Counted from the first letter of the stretch, positions 23,903 through 35,094 are shown. The stretch is DNA of 64,000 bases from Astrocystis sublimbata (GCA_022453515.1 JAJNNY010000031.1:310001-374000); one strand, 5' to 3'. Program-made: numbers and translations. Notes: generated by a model not told the origin, from the letters alone.

Positions 23903-26369
23903 TCACAAGTCTTCGTCCGGGGTATCATTGCTCATCTCGCCGCCGCCGCCGAGTTCCTTCTCGAGCTCGTCCCTGGCAAACTCCTCGTAGTCCTCGAGGT
24001 TCTTCTGAATGTGGACCTTGAACTTGATCACGTCGTTTAGCAGTCTCTCGATCTCCGTGTGTAGCTCTTCGCGGAGCGCGTTGGCCCGGAGAGTAAGCTG
24101 TTCATATCTAAAATCATGCCGTGTTAGCAAGCGGGTTGAGTGAACAATATGATCTCTTAACAACAAAAACACGTACTCGATATTCGTATTCATCTCCCTT
24201 TGCTCCAACAGTTGCACGGACTCAGTGAGCTGAGCGCGCATCTTGGCGAGCTCCTTCTCCATCTTTTCGATCTGGGCGTCCGAGGCAAGCTTTTGGGTTG
24301 TTGTTACCTATCAGGTTGTTATGTTAGTTAGCCGTGCCACTTAAGTCCGTCGTTGATTGGTGCTGATCACGAACCTCTTTCGTCTTCTCGTACTCCTCTT
24401 CGGCGGCTCGGACCCTGTGCTCCAGCGCATCCACCTCGTTGCGCTTGTCCTCAATCGCCTCCTTGATGCCGTCGAGAAGCTCGTGGTCTTTCATCATCGC
24501 ATCCATCGCATCCGTCCTCCTCTCCGAGATCTCCCTTCGTAGCGCTAGGAAACTGTTCTTAACTTGTCCGCGTAGATCTAGGTTGAGTATGTGGGCCGGC
24601 TGATAGCCTGTCGCCGGATCTGCTAGCAGACGCTCGGTCCCTGTTCCGTTGGAATAAGAGCCCTTCATCATCGAGCCCGTGAAATCGGATTCGTTGACGG
24701 TCACTGCGAGCTCGTAGTCCTGCCCCTTTGCATTCACGGCCGTTGATGGTATGAGGCCGATCTGGTAGGAGAGCGTGTTGTACTTGTCCACGAGTCTCTC
24801 GAGTTCGTCTAATTTGCGGCTTGCCTCCATCTCCTTTTCGGCTACTCGGCTTTTGCCCTCGTCTAGTCTCTGGGTCGCAGATTCGATCCCCTTCTGCAGC
24901 CGCTCACGCTCCGAGGTCATGCGGTCAATATCCTGCATGCTGATTCCTTGGTCGTCGACCGCCTTTTGTAGTGAGCGACGCTCATCGTCCGCCTCTGCTA
25001 ACTCCTGCATTAACTTGTCGAGCTCTTCCTGTAGCACATGTATGCGATTCTCGTATTTGTCCGATCTTGACTGAGCGAGCGAGTTGTACTCCTCGAATTT
25101 GGTCTTGTCTTCTTCCATGATCTTGTAGTGGTTGTCCAAAACTCTGGGATCGGGCGTCGACTTCTCGAGGTCCTCAATCTCGCTCATCAAGCGTGCATTC
25201 TCTGCCTCCAGCATCTCTAGCTCCGATACGTACTTCGAGTTGGACCGTTCAAACGCCTTAGCCATGGCATCTACGTGGGGCTTTAAGATACCTTCTATGT
25301 CTTCATCCGTTGTGTCGATGTCTATGGCCAGCCAGTCTCGGTATGCCGTGCTCAAAAAGTCGAAGATGACATGGTCACCACTGATATCTATGCCGCTCTC
25401 CTGGCAGGCTTCATCGTACCGGTGCGCGGCATACCCATCGAGCATCTGCGCCAACTGCATCATCCAGTGAAGCACACCTAGAAATGTGCTCCAGTTCTGG
25501 CCACCCACAGCAGCGATCTGGGACTTGGTGATGCTCTTTTCGTAGGGGTACCGTAGCTGCTTCAGGATGGGCGGCACCTCCTGGTCGATGTTCTTCAAGA
25601 AGCGATAGCTCGGATCGATGCGGTGGTAGAGCCATTGGAACATGTAGTTGAAATCCTTCTGGGTGGGTGATTTGATGACGTTTTGCGACAGCGTGTGCTT
25701 CATGTCCATCTCGAAGTTGTGCTGCGCGAGGTAGTCCAGCAGCTCCTGGCCGATACGTGCCTGAAAGGATCGGTCCTTCAGCGGTCGGGGGTCGCGCGGG
25801 ACGCCAGCAGCCTGCGGTGCCTGCTGGAAGAAGCTCTGGTGGCTCGCAGGGCCTTGTGAAGAGGGTCGGGCATGGTATACGCTGCTTCTCCGTTCGTTCT
25901 CGGACTGTCGCGGCTGGAAGCTGCTGCTCGTCTGGAAGGTCTTCAAGGCGGAGCCGGGCTGGTTCTGGAAGGAGGTGCGCTTGACCGAGGACAGGCCCGC
26001 GTCGGCGAGGTTGGTGCCCGAGGAGGAGCGGGAGAAGACGGGCTGGCTGGGGCGGCCCATGGCGCCGGCCATGGCAAGGGAGTGCCTAGATCCCGAGACA
26101 GAGCGCGCGTGGCCGGCGACGCTGTAGGCGGGACCACCATGTCCGCCGCTGGCTGAGTTGGACCGCTTCATGGCGGATGAGGGTTGCGGGAGGGAGGAGG
26201 TGTTGAGCCCGATGCCGCCAAGGGTCTGTGTCGCGATCGATTAGTTAGTGGATTCCCTGCGACAGCAAGGGTGTTCTGGCGGCTCATTGGGCCGGCGCAT
26301 CGAGACTTGTAGGGGAACACATACCTCGCGTGTCCGGCGCACGCTCCAGAGTCCCGTCTCCTGCGACAT
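23903..26369 (-). CDS. NDC80: kinetochore protein Ndc80
   Basis: Ndc80 is the microtubule-binding subunit of the outer-kinetochore NDC80 complex, with Nuf2, Spc24 and Spc25. Four exons: 26369-26325 ([15 protein letters not shown]), 26225-24375, 24307-24177 and 24107-23903. Introns of 99, 67 and 69 nt have GTATGT, GTTCGT and GTACGT donors, and all joins are in frame, giving 743 residues. The tiny first exon carries the conserved N-terminal motif, continued by [19 protein letters not shown] Ser-rich basic tail precedes the calponin-homology head: [58 protein letters not shown] and [14 protein letters not shown]. Long coiled coils follow from about residue 330 ([19 protein letters not shown]) to the C-terminal helices ([20 protein letters not shown]). 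The end is acidic (NDTPDEDL). Size and architecture fit the family. It is divergently paired with the OB-fold gene at 27122. Confidence 0.95.
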
Positions 26370-27121
26370 GATGGCGACTCTTGTTGTGTGGTTACGGAAA
26401 AGTGCTGCTCTGGGCGAGGCGAGGGCAGTCTGGCATGGTTTTCCGGATTATTTGTTGATATACAAAGTGGTGAACAAGCAGTGTGCGATATGTATCTGCC
26501 AGCTCAGAAGGTGGGTATCGTCGCCAGTGCGGTCGCTAGGGGGGCCTGGTCGGTCAATGTAAACAAACGAACAGCGACATGTGATTGGATGTGGGGGCGA
26601 ATGCATCAACAAATTTAGTGCTAGTGCGAGCTGGCGGGGCTCTTCCTTAGCCTTAGCATCTTGCATCTGGCGCAGGCGGCGAGGGCGATGGGCAAAATCA
26701 ATGGAACAGCTGTGATCTAGATTTGGTCTGTTCATGTAGGTACTTAGTATGGTTGAAACGTGGAGAAATTCAATGACCTTTCACCTGCACTCGAGGCACT
26801 GAAGAAAAGATTAAGAATGCCAGACAGAGCCAAGGATCTAGGCTCGCTAGGGATGTTAGGGTGCCTGCGATTTGGTGGCAGGCACTATTTGGGGTGGAAG
26901 TTACAGTGCCTGCAGCTGCTACCTAGGGCCCTAAGTAGGTACCCCCTACCAAGTATGCGTACCTGCAGTGCATTCCCATCAACAACCTCCCACGTATTTA
27001 TTAACTGCTGCCCGTTCCGGCAGACTCCTCCAAGCTGCCATGTTCAAGTATAATATCCCTGCCCAATCCAACTTGAATCGAATATCGCTATGTCCATCCT
27101 GCTTGACTGTTTTGAATCAAG
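26370..27121. other. divergent intergenic between NDC80 and the OB-fold gene
   Basis: Should contain both promoters. Short open frames here have no family resemblance. The TAGGTAC-type words near 26940 are common in such genomes and not diagnostic. Confidence 0.4.
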
Positions 27122-28201
27122 ATGCCGAGGAAGATCATGATCTTTGCCGGCGCGCCGGAAGAGCATGCCCTTGACTGGACCGTCTCCAACCTGTTAAACC
27201 ACTTCCTCGAGCCCATCGCCAGCTTTGCTGGGCTTGGAAAAATACCGGAATATTCCAAGGGCATATTATCAACTACACATGGCTCAGCCGTATGGCGATC
27301 AATACCTTTGCATAGAGAGCGTCTGCCTACTGGCTTCTCGCAGAACCACGGGTTTGTCCATGCCTACCAGGGCAGTCCCGGATTCTTCAACTCAATTTCA
27401 AGCACTTTGGAAACAAGCGCAGACTTATCAGACGAAGAGCCAGACCAACACACAATTGACCAATTTTACGACCACTCCCTGGCCATACACGGAGACATCA
27501 CTTCATCGCAGCTGGACACCACGAGCTTCGTCACGGATGGTTCATCATTTGACGTTACAGATGAAATTAGCGAGGACAGATCCACACAGGTGGACAAGTC
27601 CGCCTTCGAGCTCCGTGGTCACGGAGACGGCAAGGCTGGGCATCTCAGTGATTTAGAAGACTTGCCAGATGCCAAATACTTACTTTCAATCTCACCTCAG
27701 ACTATGACAGTGAATCTCATAGTTGGCATCATATCCATAGCGGAGCCACGTACCATCAGAACGCGCTGGGGCGCGACAAATTCACTCGTCGAACTGCTGG
27801 TGGGGGATGATACGAAATCTGGTTTTAGCACCACCTTCTGGTTGTCGTCTGTACCGAGCGAGATCAATCAACTGGTATGTAGTCTACGGCGGCAAGACAT
27901 CATTCTCCTACGAAATGTGGCCTTGAGTGTCTTCAAGAACAAAGTTCACGGCCACAGCTTGAGGAAAGGCCACACCAAAATCGACTTACTTCACAGAAGA
28001 CGAATTGATAAAGACGACCAGGGTGGCAAATACACAATGAGAGACGTCTCTTTGACAAGGAGAGCTCATCCTCAACTAGTGAAGACCAGAAAGGTCTGGG
28101 AATGGCTAATCCATTTCGTTGGAGGCACAAATCTGGGTAAGAGAACCTGGAACGGAAACCCTATCAAAAGGTGGGATATGCCCCCGGATGATACGCAATA
28201 A
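27122..28201 (+). CDS. predicted OB-fold nucleic-acid-binding protein
   Basis: A single-exon frame of 359 residues with ATG at 27122. The N-terminal half (about 1-195) is acidic, Ser/Thr-rich and probably disordered, apart from a short helical start (EEHALDWTVSNLLNHFLEPI). The C-terminal part looks like one OB fold: YLLSISPQTMTVNLIVGIIS as the first strands, SLVELLVGDDTKSGFSTTFW as the next pair, LRRQDIILLRNVALSVFKNK as the helix and strands, then VHGHSLRKGHTKIDLLHRRR. A basic tail follows (HPQLVKTRKVWEWLIHFVGG). This order recalls single-strand DNA-binding OB folds in RPA-, telomere- or shieldin-type proteins. That assignment is inference from pattern and needs a structural search. Confidence 0.7.
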   Translation: MPRKIMIFAGAPEEHALDWTVSNLLNHFLEPIASFAGLGKIPEYSKGILSTTHGSAVWRSIPLHRERLPTGFSQNHGFVHAYQGSPGFFNSISSTLETSADLSDEEPDQHTIDQFYDHSLAIHGDITSSQLDTTSFVTDGSSFDVTDEISEDRSTQVDKSAFELRGHGDGKAGHLSDLEDLPDAKYLLSISPQTMTVNLIVGIISIAEPRTIRTRWGATNSLVELLVGDDTKSGFSTTFWLSSVPSEINQLVCSLRRQDIILLRNVALSVFKNKVHGHSLRKGHTKIDLLHRRRIDKDDQGGKYTMRDVSLTRRAHPQLVKTRKVWEWLIHFVGGTNLGKRTWNGNPIKRWDMPPDDTQ

Positions 28202-28229
28202 CGGCAACACATAGGTTATTGCACATCTT

Positions 28230-29135
28230 CTACACTATCGACAGCATGCTCGAAAGTCCTATGGCAGCTACCAGCATTATGAGCATTGGCACCCGGGTGA
28301 CCTGGCCATTGTTGCCAGTAGGAGTCGGTGAATCCGACCCCGTAATGGCATCACTTGTAGCTTCAGTCATACTCGAGGAAGCGGTGCTAGAATCGACTAC
28401 CACAAACACCGTAGTCGTGTACGGCGCCGATGTGTCTGTCGGCTGCGTCATCTCTTCTGCAGAGGTACTTGACCCCACCACCACGAACACTGTCGTTGTG
28501 GAAGGGTCTGCTGCTGCTGAGTTGGACGAACTAGAGCCCGACCCGCCTACTGCCGATATGCAGTTGCCATCACAAAATGGCGCCGCGACGTAATTGAACG
28601 TGAGAATGCCATCTGACGGGTCGTTACTACCCTCGTCGATGAAGTGGATAGGCACGCTCCCACAGGTGGTGCACTTATGCTCGAGGATTGCATCCACCAA
28701 GGGGCGGATCTGCTCTAGGCTCAGCGTCGCGCCATCGGCCATGTATTGTGGAAAGAGGCAGATGCCACCTTCGCCAATGGATCCGGACAACCCGATACTC
28801 CCGCCGAGACCATGAAAATCGAAACCGGCTTCGATTGTGATCTTCTGCGTTTGCGATACGCAAATGACGTGGTCGCCGCTCTTGTAGCTCGTCGAAAGTG
28901 GTGCAGGGGCCGCGTAAACGGCGTCGCGGAGCAGCTGTATGATGGATACGTCCGCTAATAAAATGGTTGATTTTATAAGCATCATTTCGAGGATGAATCA
29001 GGGTTGCTCACCAATGTTGTTCCACGATGCCCTGGGGCATAGACCAGAGCCTCGACAGTTGATACCTAAAGACAAGACGAGATTCACGAAGAGCCCGTAT
29101 ACGCATAGGCTACGTGTCGCTGCTCGAAGTGCCAT
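28230..29135 (-). CDS. secreted KP4-like protein with GPI-anchor signal
   Basis: Resembles fungal KP4 killer-toxin-like proteins, a family of small secreted Cys-rich proteins related to the Ustilago virus-encoded KP4. Exons are 29135-29012 and 28954-28230, with a 57-nt intron (GTGAGC donor, TTAG acceptor, phase 1), giving 282 residues. A signal peptide is visible (hydrophobic YGLFVNLVLSLG), followed by the family start INCRGSG. Other family features are a GDHVICVSQ block, GGICLFPQ, LEQIRPLVDAILEHKCTTCG with GSVPIHF, and ILTFNYV with the last Cys pair. Beyond the KP4 domain, a Ser/Thr-rich stalk contains a duplicated TTTVFVVV segment. The protein ends in a hydrophobic tail (PMLIMLVAAIGLSSMLSIV) typical of GPI-anchored proteins. 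The stalk and tail are unusual for a classical soluble KP4, so a cell-surface role is as likely as a toxin role. Confidence 0.78.
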
Positions 29136-29821
29136 GGCTGTCAAGCGGACTGGATACAGGCGGCTCACTTGGCGAGGGTGTTGTTGATTCTTGAAGTTAC
29201 CGACAACTTATCTCTCTTATCTCTTTGAACTTATACCTATCCTGTACTATATGGAGCTGAAAACCCCTCAAAAAGCCTCATTGGGCGTCTTACGGGGCTA
29301 TGCAGCTACGATTGGTCTGCCTTACTTCAGCTTGTCCCGCTGGAGTGATGAAGCCTGCAGCTGATGCGGTCCTCACACATGATCAAGGCTCGCTCGGCTA
29401 TTCAACTGTCTTTTGAGAAGAGTTGACACGAGAACCTGGGGTGTTACTTTAGTTGGCATCGTGATAAACGCGCTGTTGACGCTGGAAGCTGCCGAAATGA
29501 AATATTTAGATATGACACGTTGAGGAGAATCGTAAATGCAACTGGATTTATCTATCTATGTGTCTGTGTCGCAGAGCAGAATATCTAGCGAGTGTGTGTG
29601 ATGGCGTGTACGTAACTATTCGACGCATACAATGAATTTGATGAGCTATACGCATGTGCTGTGAGCGCCATGTGTGTTCCCTGACGCACCGAGTTCCCCA
29701 GTCTGCTTAACACCCGACCTGCAATATTTGCTTCCCTGACCGAATTGTTTTTGAAGATGACTTGTAGAATGGAAACACGTGAGTCAACTCGTCGCGATTT
29801 ATTCGGTTCAGATGTAGTGCT
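29136..29821. other. intergenic, nothing recognised
   Basis: 5' flank of the KP4-like gene. No coding or RNA signal that I can support. Confidence 0.4.
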
Positions 29822-30091
29822 TTAGTAGGAACTATAGCAGCGAAGTGCCCGATATCGACCCTTTCGTTCAACTAGCCGAATAATATTTAAGGAATATGAG
29901 CGAGAAAAAATATCGCAACCTACAGGATCCTCTACTGCGTCGGGAGAAGCGAAAGCGGCAGTGAGAGCATTGCGATCAACGTGATCAATGAGGACGTCAT
30001 GGGCAAAACGATCGTTCGACGCGCCTGGGCATTGATGAGTTCCTCCAGTGGTCTTGATCCACCGAGAACAAACAGAGCATCGGACAGCCAT
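29822..30091 (-). CDS. doubtful small ORF with a CxxC...HxC pattern
   Basis: An 89-residue frame starting MAVRCSVCSRWIKTTGG and continuing THQCPG, that is Cx2C-x11-HxC, which could be a small zinc ribbon. A second open frame overlaps it on the same strand and ends in a hydrophobic tail. A signal-peptide-like stretch (VFFSLLVCMIAADTTG) lies upstream on the minus strand near 30390. These may be decayed or unresolved exons of one small secreted-protein gene. No homologue is recognised. Confidence 0.2.
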   Translation of the reverse strand: MAVRCSVCSRWIKTTGGTHQCPGASNDRFAHDVLIDHVDRNALTAAFASPDAVEDPVGCDIFSRSYSLNIIRLVERKGRYRALRCYSSY

Positions 30092-31143
30092 ATTGAGTAT
30101 GCGGTTCCGTGGCAGTTCTTGAATGCCTTGGGATAGAGAGATGGAAAAAGATTGATGATATGATATGGGTCGGTATTGGATTGGCAATGGATGGGAGATA
30201 GGGACGCAGGCGAACAATGCAATAGAGACACTCTTGCTTATATATTGTTAGTGTTGCAAGCCGCCAGGCACCTCACTCTGCTGAAGCTAGAAAGCCTTAT
30301 GGTCAGCATCTGGGTCTCACGATCTGTTTCGATATCGCTATGCATGGACAAGGTGAGCGAGGGCCCCGTTGTATCGGCCGCAATCATGCAAACCAACAAT
30401 GAAAAAAACACGATAACTTCAAATCTTCTATGCTATCAATGCGTGTTAGATGCATGCTGATATTCGACGAGATTGTAGCTTACGCTGGCGGTGAATGATG
30501 CGCCGCAAAGAGGACGACAGTGCTGTCGCACTAATTGTGGCGCTTCACAAACAGTTGGGAGCTAATACAGAATCCATGTTATTACACGTCGGAAGCAACT
30601 GACCTGCATGTATGTTGGTGCTAGGCAGAGAGACGCTGACAGTACTGATCAACTTCTCTCGTGTGAGAGACCACTGAGCTAACTACCTACCTACCCGACA
30701 ATTTGTCAAAAGTACCTAGGTATGCAAAATCTGGAGTTTTCCTAGACTTTAAGGTCATCGTCTATCTTGCTTTCGAACCTATATGAACGTCGAATTGGAC
30801 TTAGTAGTTATAGTTGATATTAGTATGGCGTAAGCTAGCCCAATTTGAGGCTAGATGACGAAGATCTCAAATACCGATTTAGCTGCTCCATTCTCTGCCA
30901 AGTACGATGTGTATTAACAACAACACCTGGGAAATCCCGACAGTTTGGTTCAGCGGCTACTAAGTGTTGGTTGCCTAGAGTCTGCCTCACAAGGCAACAC
31001 TCACTGGTGCACCCGAGTACAAGCACCAAGTTCTCAAAAGGCGATTGATTGCCTTGACTCTTCTTACGACTTATGAAGTAGGCGTTCCTTATCGCTTGTT
31101 TTCGCTAATTCTCATCGACTGATTCACATTTCAATTATCCAAC
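30092..31143. other. intergenic, possible gene remnant near 30.3-30.45 kb
   Basis: The minus strand near 30260-30440 encodes a hydrophobic, signal-peptide-like stretch followed by about 45 open residues, but no suitable ATG precedes it in frame. Otherwise nothing was recognised. Confidence 0.3.
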
Positions 31144-32099
31144 ATGAACCCTTACGAGTCGGACCCCTCCAGGATTCCCGCCAACGATCCCTATTCTGAT
31201 ATTCCGGCCTATGGGAGGTACTTGCCCCAATCCAATGATTTTCGAATTGATCGCACTCATATAAAATCTTGCACTGAAGAGTCTCTGAGATACTGGGCAT
31301 CAGTACTTGACCTCTGCGACGAAACTGTCAGGATCTACCCTGCCGATGACGATGGCCGGGACGTCTTCGCCTTGGGCAGTGTGATTGTAAAATCGAGCCA
31401 TCTTCACAACACCAGCATACAAGACAAAGTGGATTACACATATGCGGACTTGAATGAAACGCAGGCAATTGCCCTCGCTCGCGGTGTCTTGGATGACATC
31501 AAGATACCAGAGATATACTTCCACGGCAAGGTACGTGAATACTTCCATCGTCGGCAATACCTGTAGTCAAGACATAGCTCACGTAGTTATAGATCAACGG
31601 TTGCTCGGTCATTATACAAGAAAGAATACCTGGCGTGGCTCTGAATGTCGCTTGGCCATATTTATCTCATACACAGAAGACCTCATTCAAGGAGCAGGCA
31701 AGGCGGATCCTTCGCCGACTGTATGCCATCAAGCCTGCTACAGGACAACACCAAGGTGGCCAACACGTCGTGCCCGATCCTGAGATACTTACAAATGACC
31801 GCATCAATCCTCTAGAGAAGGAGATCTTAATCACAACTCTCGGAACTGATACGGATATTGGCTTTGTGCATAATGACCTAACGATGTCTAACTGCATCGC
31901 CAATAACGACAAGATAATTGGGATTATTGACTGGGAAATGGCGGGCTTCTTTGGCTGGCACACTGCCGCCGAGATACACAGCAGAATTCGGACTCCCCAA
32001 CGCGAGAGCTTTGTGACCGCGAAGCTGAGCGAGGAGACACTCCGTGACATGATGTTTTGGAACGACCTGTATCAACATGAGGATGCGGCGGGACCTTGA
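31144..32099 (+). CDS. aminoglycoside phosphotransferase/choline-kinase-fold protein
   Basis: A member of the large fungal APH (phosphotransferase enzyme) family of eukaryotic-like small-molecule kinases; its substrate cannot be told. Exons are 31144-31530 and 31593-32099 with a 62-nt intron (GTACGT donor, ATAG acceptor, phase 0), giving 297 residues. The N-lobe shows DVFALGSVIVKSS, where the Lys is the expected ATP-contacting residue, and ETQAIALARGVLDDIKIPEI. Exon 2 begins INGCSVIIQERIPGVAL, the hinge region. The catalytic loop is GFVHNDLTMSNCIA, with the Asp and Asn present, and the metal-binding motif is IIGIIDWEMAGFFG. Key residues are therefore intact. Its C-terminus is a little shorter than many relatives. 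Confidence 0.85.
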
Positions 32100-32276
32100 G
32101 ACTAGATAGAGTAGATGCAATGCTATGTGAATAGAGTGCTCACCCCAACACGCAAACATGACCGCTGACGTATGCTTACTCTTGAATGCATCGAGCCCAT
32201 CGTTCACGACCGCACCATCACTGACAGATTGTTCTTCATATCTGCGGTTCGAGCGGTCTCACCGGCGCAGAACCGT

Positions 32277-33053
32277 CTACTCAGAAAGAGGAAAACTCGT
32301 CCAGTCCTCCCACCAATAAAGACTCTTCCGCGGCCAGATACTCTCCCATACTCTGAGGTAGTACTCGTACGACAGCTCCGATTCGAAGTACGGCAGGTCA
32401 TCGACGAACTCCATTATCTTCGCCTCATCAAGTTTTCGCGCACGTGCCCTTCCTTCAGCGTCATGCTCGACAGCCCAAGAACGGCCGATCCACGAGATAA
32501 TCAGATGAAATTCAACGCCGTCGATGATGGGTTCGAAAATAAATGAACACGATAGTTTCAGCAACTGTAGGTTCGTATTGAGCGCAACGAGGTGGAAAAT
32601 ACTAAGCGCTATTGAGGAGTCGACGGCGGCGTTGATGAAGAAATTGCGGATGTCCTCAATGGGTACGTCTTGACCGTTGATAGAGGTGACAATTCCATTT
32701 TCCTCCTCCTCTCCGTCCGCTGGGAGGTCTACGAGTGAGACATGGAGCTTTAGAGACAACTGCTCCAGTCGCCGGAAACCGCCAAACGCCCGATAGATTG
32801 CAGTCTCTTGATCGTCTCCCTGGCTTCTTTTGATTGGCAGCTCAAGACACTCTAGACCGGGGCATCGCTCTGCCATCTTTTGGATCATACTGCTCGAGAA
32901 TGTGAGAGGCGGCTTTCGTGACCCGTAAGTATGCCACGGCTCTAGTCGAAGTGTCCGTAACGACCTACCATGATGAACGAAAATAGTCTCAAGTGTTCTG
33001 TCATCGATATAGCCACTTATAGATTGTTGAAGTCGAATGAAGTCGAATAGATT
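32277..33053 (-). CDS. F-box/LRR-type fungal protein, 5' end unresolved
   Basis: Resembles uncharacterised fungal F-box/LRR-like proteins. Readable blocks are RSLRTLRLEPWHTYG, MIQKMAERCPGLECLELPIK, FRRLEQLSLKLHVSL, VDSSIALSIFHLVALNTNLQ and the Trp-rich end VWESIWPRKSLYWWEDW. The frame is open from a possible splice acceptor (TTCCAG, exon start about 33053) to the stop at 32277. No start codon or F-box exon upstream could be joined convincingly. The gene may therefore be 5'-truncated or a pseudogene, or an upstream exon was missed. At least 258 codons remain. Confidence 0.55.
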   Translation of the reverse strand, partial: NLFDFIRLQQSISGYIDDRTLETIFVHHGRSLRTLRLEPWHTYGSRKPPLTFSSSMIQKMAERCPGLECLELPIKRSQGDDQETAIYRAFGGFRRLEQLSLKLHVSLVDLPADGEEEENGIVTSINGQDVPIEDIRNFFINAAVDSSIALSIFHLVALNTNLQLLKLSCSFIFEPIIDGVEFHLIISWIGRSWAVEHDAEGRARARKLDEAKIMEFVDDLPYFESELSYEYYLRVWESIWPRKSLYWWEDWTSFPLSE

Positions 33054-33424
33054 CTGGAATCATGAGTGATTGATTGTCGCCATGGACAATGAACGTGGCG
33101 AGGTGCGGGGGTGGTATATTGCACTGTCACACCAATAACGATGAAGTAAGCGGCATGAATTATGGTGAACACAAATGACGATTCATGTAGTACTCCAGCA
33201 ATTATTATGAGACAACCAAATCTAGACTAGCTAGTTCAAGGGGAAAATGATGATCTAGTATGTGTCACACTCCGTAGATAAGTAACTTCCTGCAAATGGC
33301 CAGGTCTCCAACCTGCGAATGTTCTATCTCCTGATAGTGATAAATATCATACCTAGTACAATAGTTCGTTTCCGTCGTGCTATGGGAAATACGCTCCATT
33401 ATCACTTCCCGTCAGGGGATGTTG
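33054..33424. other. intergenic, possible missing 5' exon of the F-box-type gene
   Basis: Holds the region where the first exon of the minus-strand LRR-type gene should be, and the 3' flank of the small gene to its right. No join could be supported. Confidence 0.3.
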
Positions 33425-33825
33425 CTACTCCTTTATTCCCAGACTGCTCATCCGAGCCTGCTTCAACACTTCTATGGCCTGATCTATATCCAATTGTATC
33501 TGGTCAAGATCGGGCATGAGGTCGTGTTCAAGGTTCTGCTGTATCTGTTCAGTGTCCACATCTTCTGACGTGTCCGGGCACTTTGTTCATTAGTTAGATT
33601 CATCTGGCATGATAGGGGCTTTCATACAAAGTCTGCGATGTTCACCACGGTTCGATCGATATATATGACATATAGCTCCCTCCTCAGGGACACCTTGACA
33701 TGGTCCTCTCCGTATTCCTTCCCTAGCCACAAACATAGATTGTGAAGAGGTAGGCGGTCGGGGTGTTCTGTTAAGACAACACGTTCGCGATCTTTTCTCA
33801 CGAATTTGAGGGCGAAGGGTAACAT
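33425..33825 (-). CDS. 117-residue hypothetical protein
   Basis: Two exons, 33825-33628 and 33580-33425, joined in phase 0 across a 47-nt intron (GTATGA donor, ATCTAACTAATG branch region, AAAG acceptor). The product starts MLPFALKFVRKDRERVVLTE and continues with PLHNLCLWLGKEYGEDHVKV and RRELYVIYIDRTVVNIADF. This beta/alpha alternation could be a small beta-grasp-like fold. The second exon gives an acidic helical tail (DTEQIQQNLEHDL, QIQLDIDQAIEVLKQARM) that may form a coiled coil. The function is unknown. The gene lies between the F-box-type fragment and the kinase genes and may belong to the same accessory island. Confidence 0.55.
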
Positions 33826-35094
33826 GGTCGATATTTCGTAGATGTTGATGGGAAAACAGTAGTTTGATAAATTTCTTGACTTGTGTTCCAGAGAGAAGAA
33901 ATATTAGCATGGGTGTCAACCTGGTGGCTCTAGGTACGTTTTGATGAAAAACGGCGGCGATTGTGATCAAGTGGAAAATCGACCGACCCCAAGAGCACAT
34001 CAGTAGGCAGAAAACATGGGTGTAAGCCATGTTATAATTGAGGACCTACGGTAGGAATATGCATGACTGCGGCAGGGCTCCCCGAAAATTAACCAATAAG
34101 AATGATACATAGTGTTTTTACACTTCCCATGATGGGGGTGGCAGTGCAATCTATTGATTACGACTAAAACGTGTCCACAGCCCGACCCCTGAACTTGTCA
34201 CTATTTCTGGCGAGCTCATACATTGCTCTACTGACTAGCTTATGATGAATTCCCTAGCCTGCAAAATTCCTTGTATGCGGCTGAAATCTGGGAGTGAGGC
34301 AGACACCTGAGGTATTTTGTGCTAAAAGATGTAAGGAGAGGAAGGCAGTCTTACCGAAATGGGCTCACTAAAGCTTACTCTTATGAGTGGCTATGTCAGG
34401 CAGGAATCCTCAAGATAACTTTGCAGTTATTTTTACGCCGTGACATAATGGAATTGCATTCATTCACCGAAAGAGAGCACCCACGGGGGGGGGCAGACTA
34501 TATCGCTTCTCGGGTATATCCAGGCGCAGAGGTGGTAATTATACTTTTATGACACTGGAAGCTGAGGCACGACTGCGACTGATTTAATGAATATGTTCAG
34601 CCCAAGAAAATCATTTAAACATCAGAATATTCGCTGCTACCTGTACAATTGCGCATTAACGTGCTCTCTTCTTTATCCCTTAACATCTTCCTCTTTTCTC
34701 AACACCTATAACACTTGCAATCTTAGTATATTCATTTGTCAAGAACAGGTGATCCAGCAACTACCTATTCACTTTAATTGGCCCTCCCTGATTACTTGCC
34801 GACTGGTGCTAGACCACTTGGATTCCACTGCCATTCAGCAAACATGCTCTCAGTGGTTCGGAATAATCACCCACGGAGTTTTGGACATGGAAATCGGGAT
34901 TCGGAGGGTAATATAAAGGGTCGTTCCTTCTCGGTGTCTAAAAGTAAGTTCTAGGCTGTCCTTCTCGACGATGCCAAGGCTGAGGTCAACTAGAAAGTGA
35001 GAATGGCAGTCTACCGAAACCGTCAGCAGCTTTCCAGAAGAATGATAGCGAAAGCGGATCTTTCATTGTTGATGTGCTCGACCTAGGCTACAGT
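33826..35094. other. AT-rich intergenic, nothing recognised
   Basis: Low-complexity, AT-leaning sequence between the 117-residue gene and the first kinase gene. A short run of nine G residues occurs near 34484. No gene or intact mobile element was recognised. Confidence 0.4.

Noticed and set aside
34475..34500. Run of nine G residues (34484-34492) considered as a possible assembly join
   Set aside because: A single homopolymer without other evidence; not informative.
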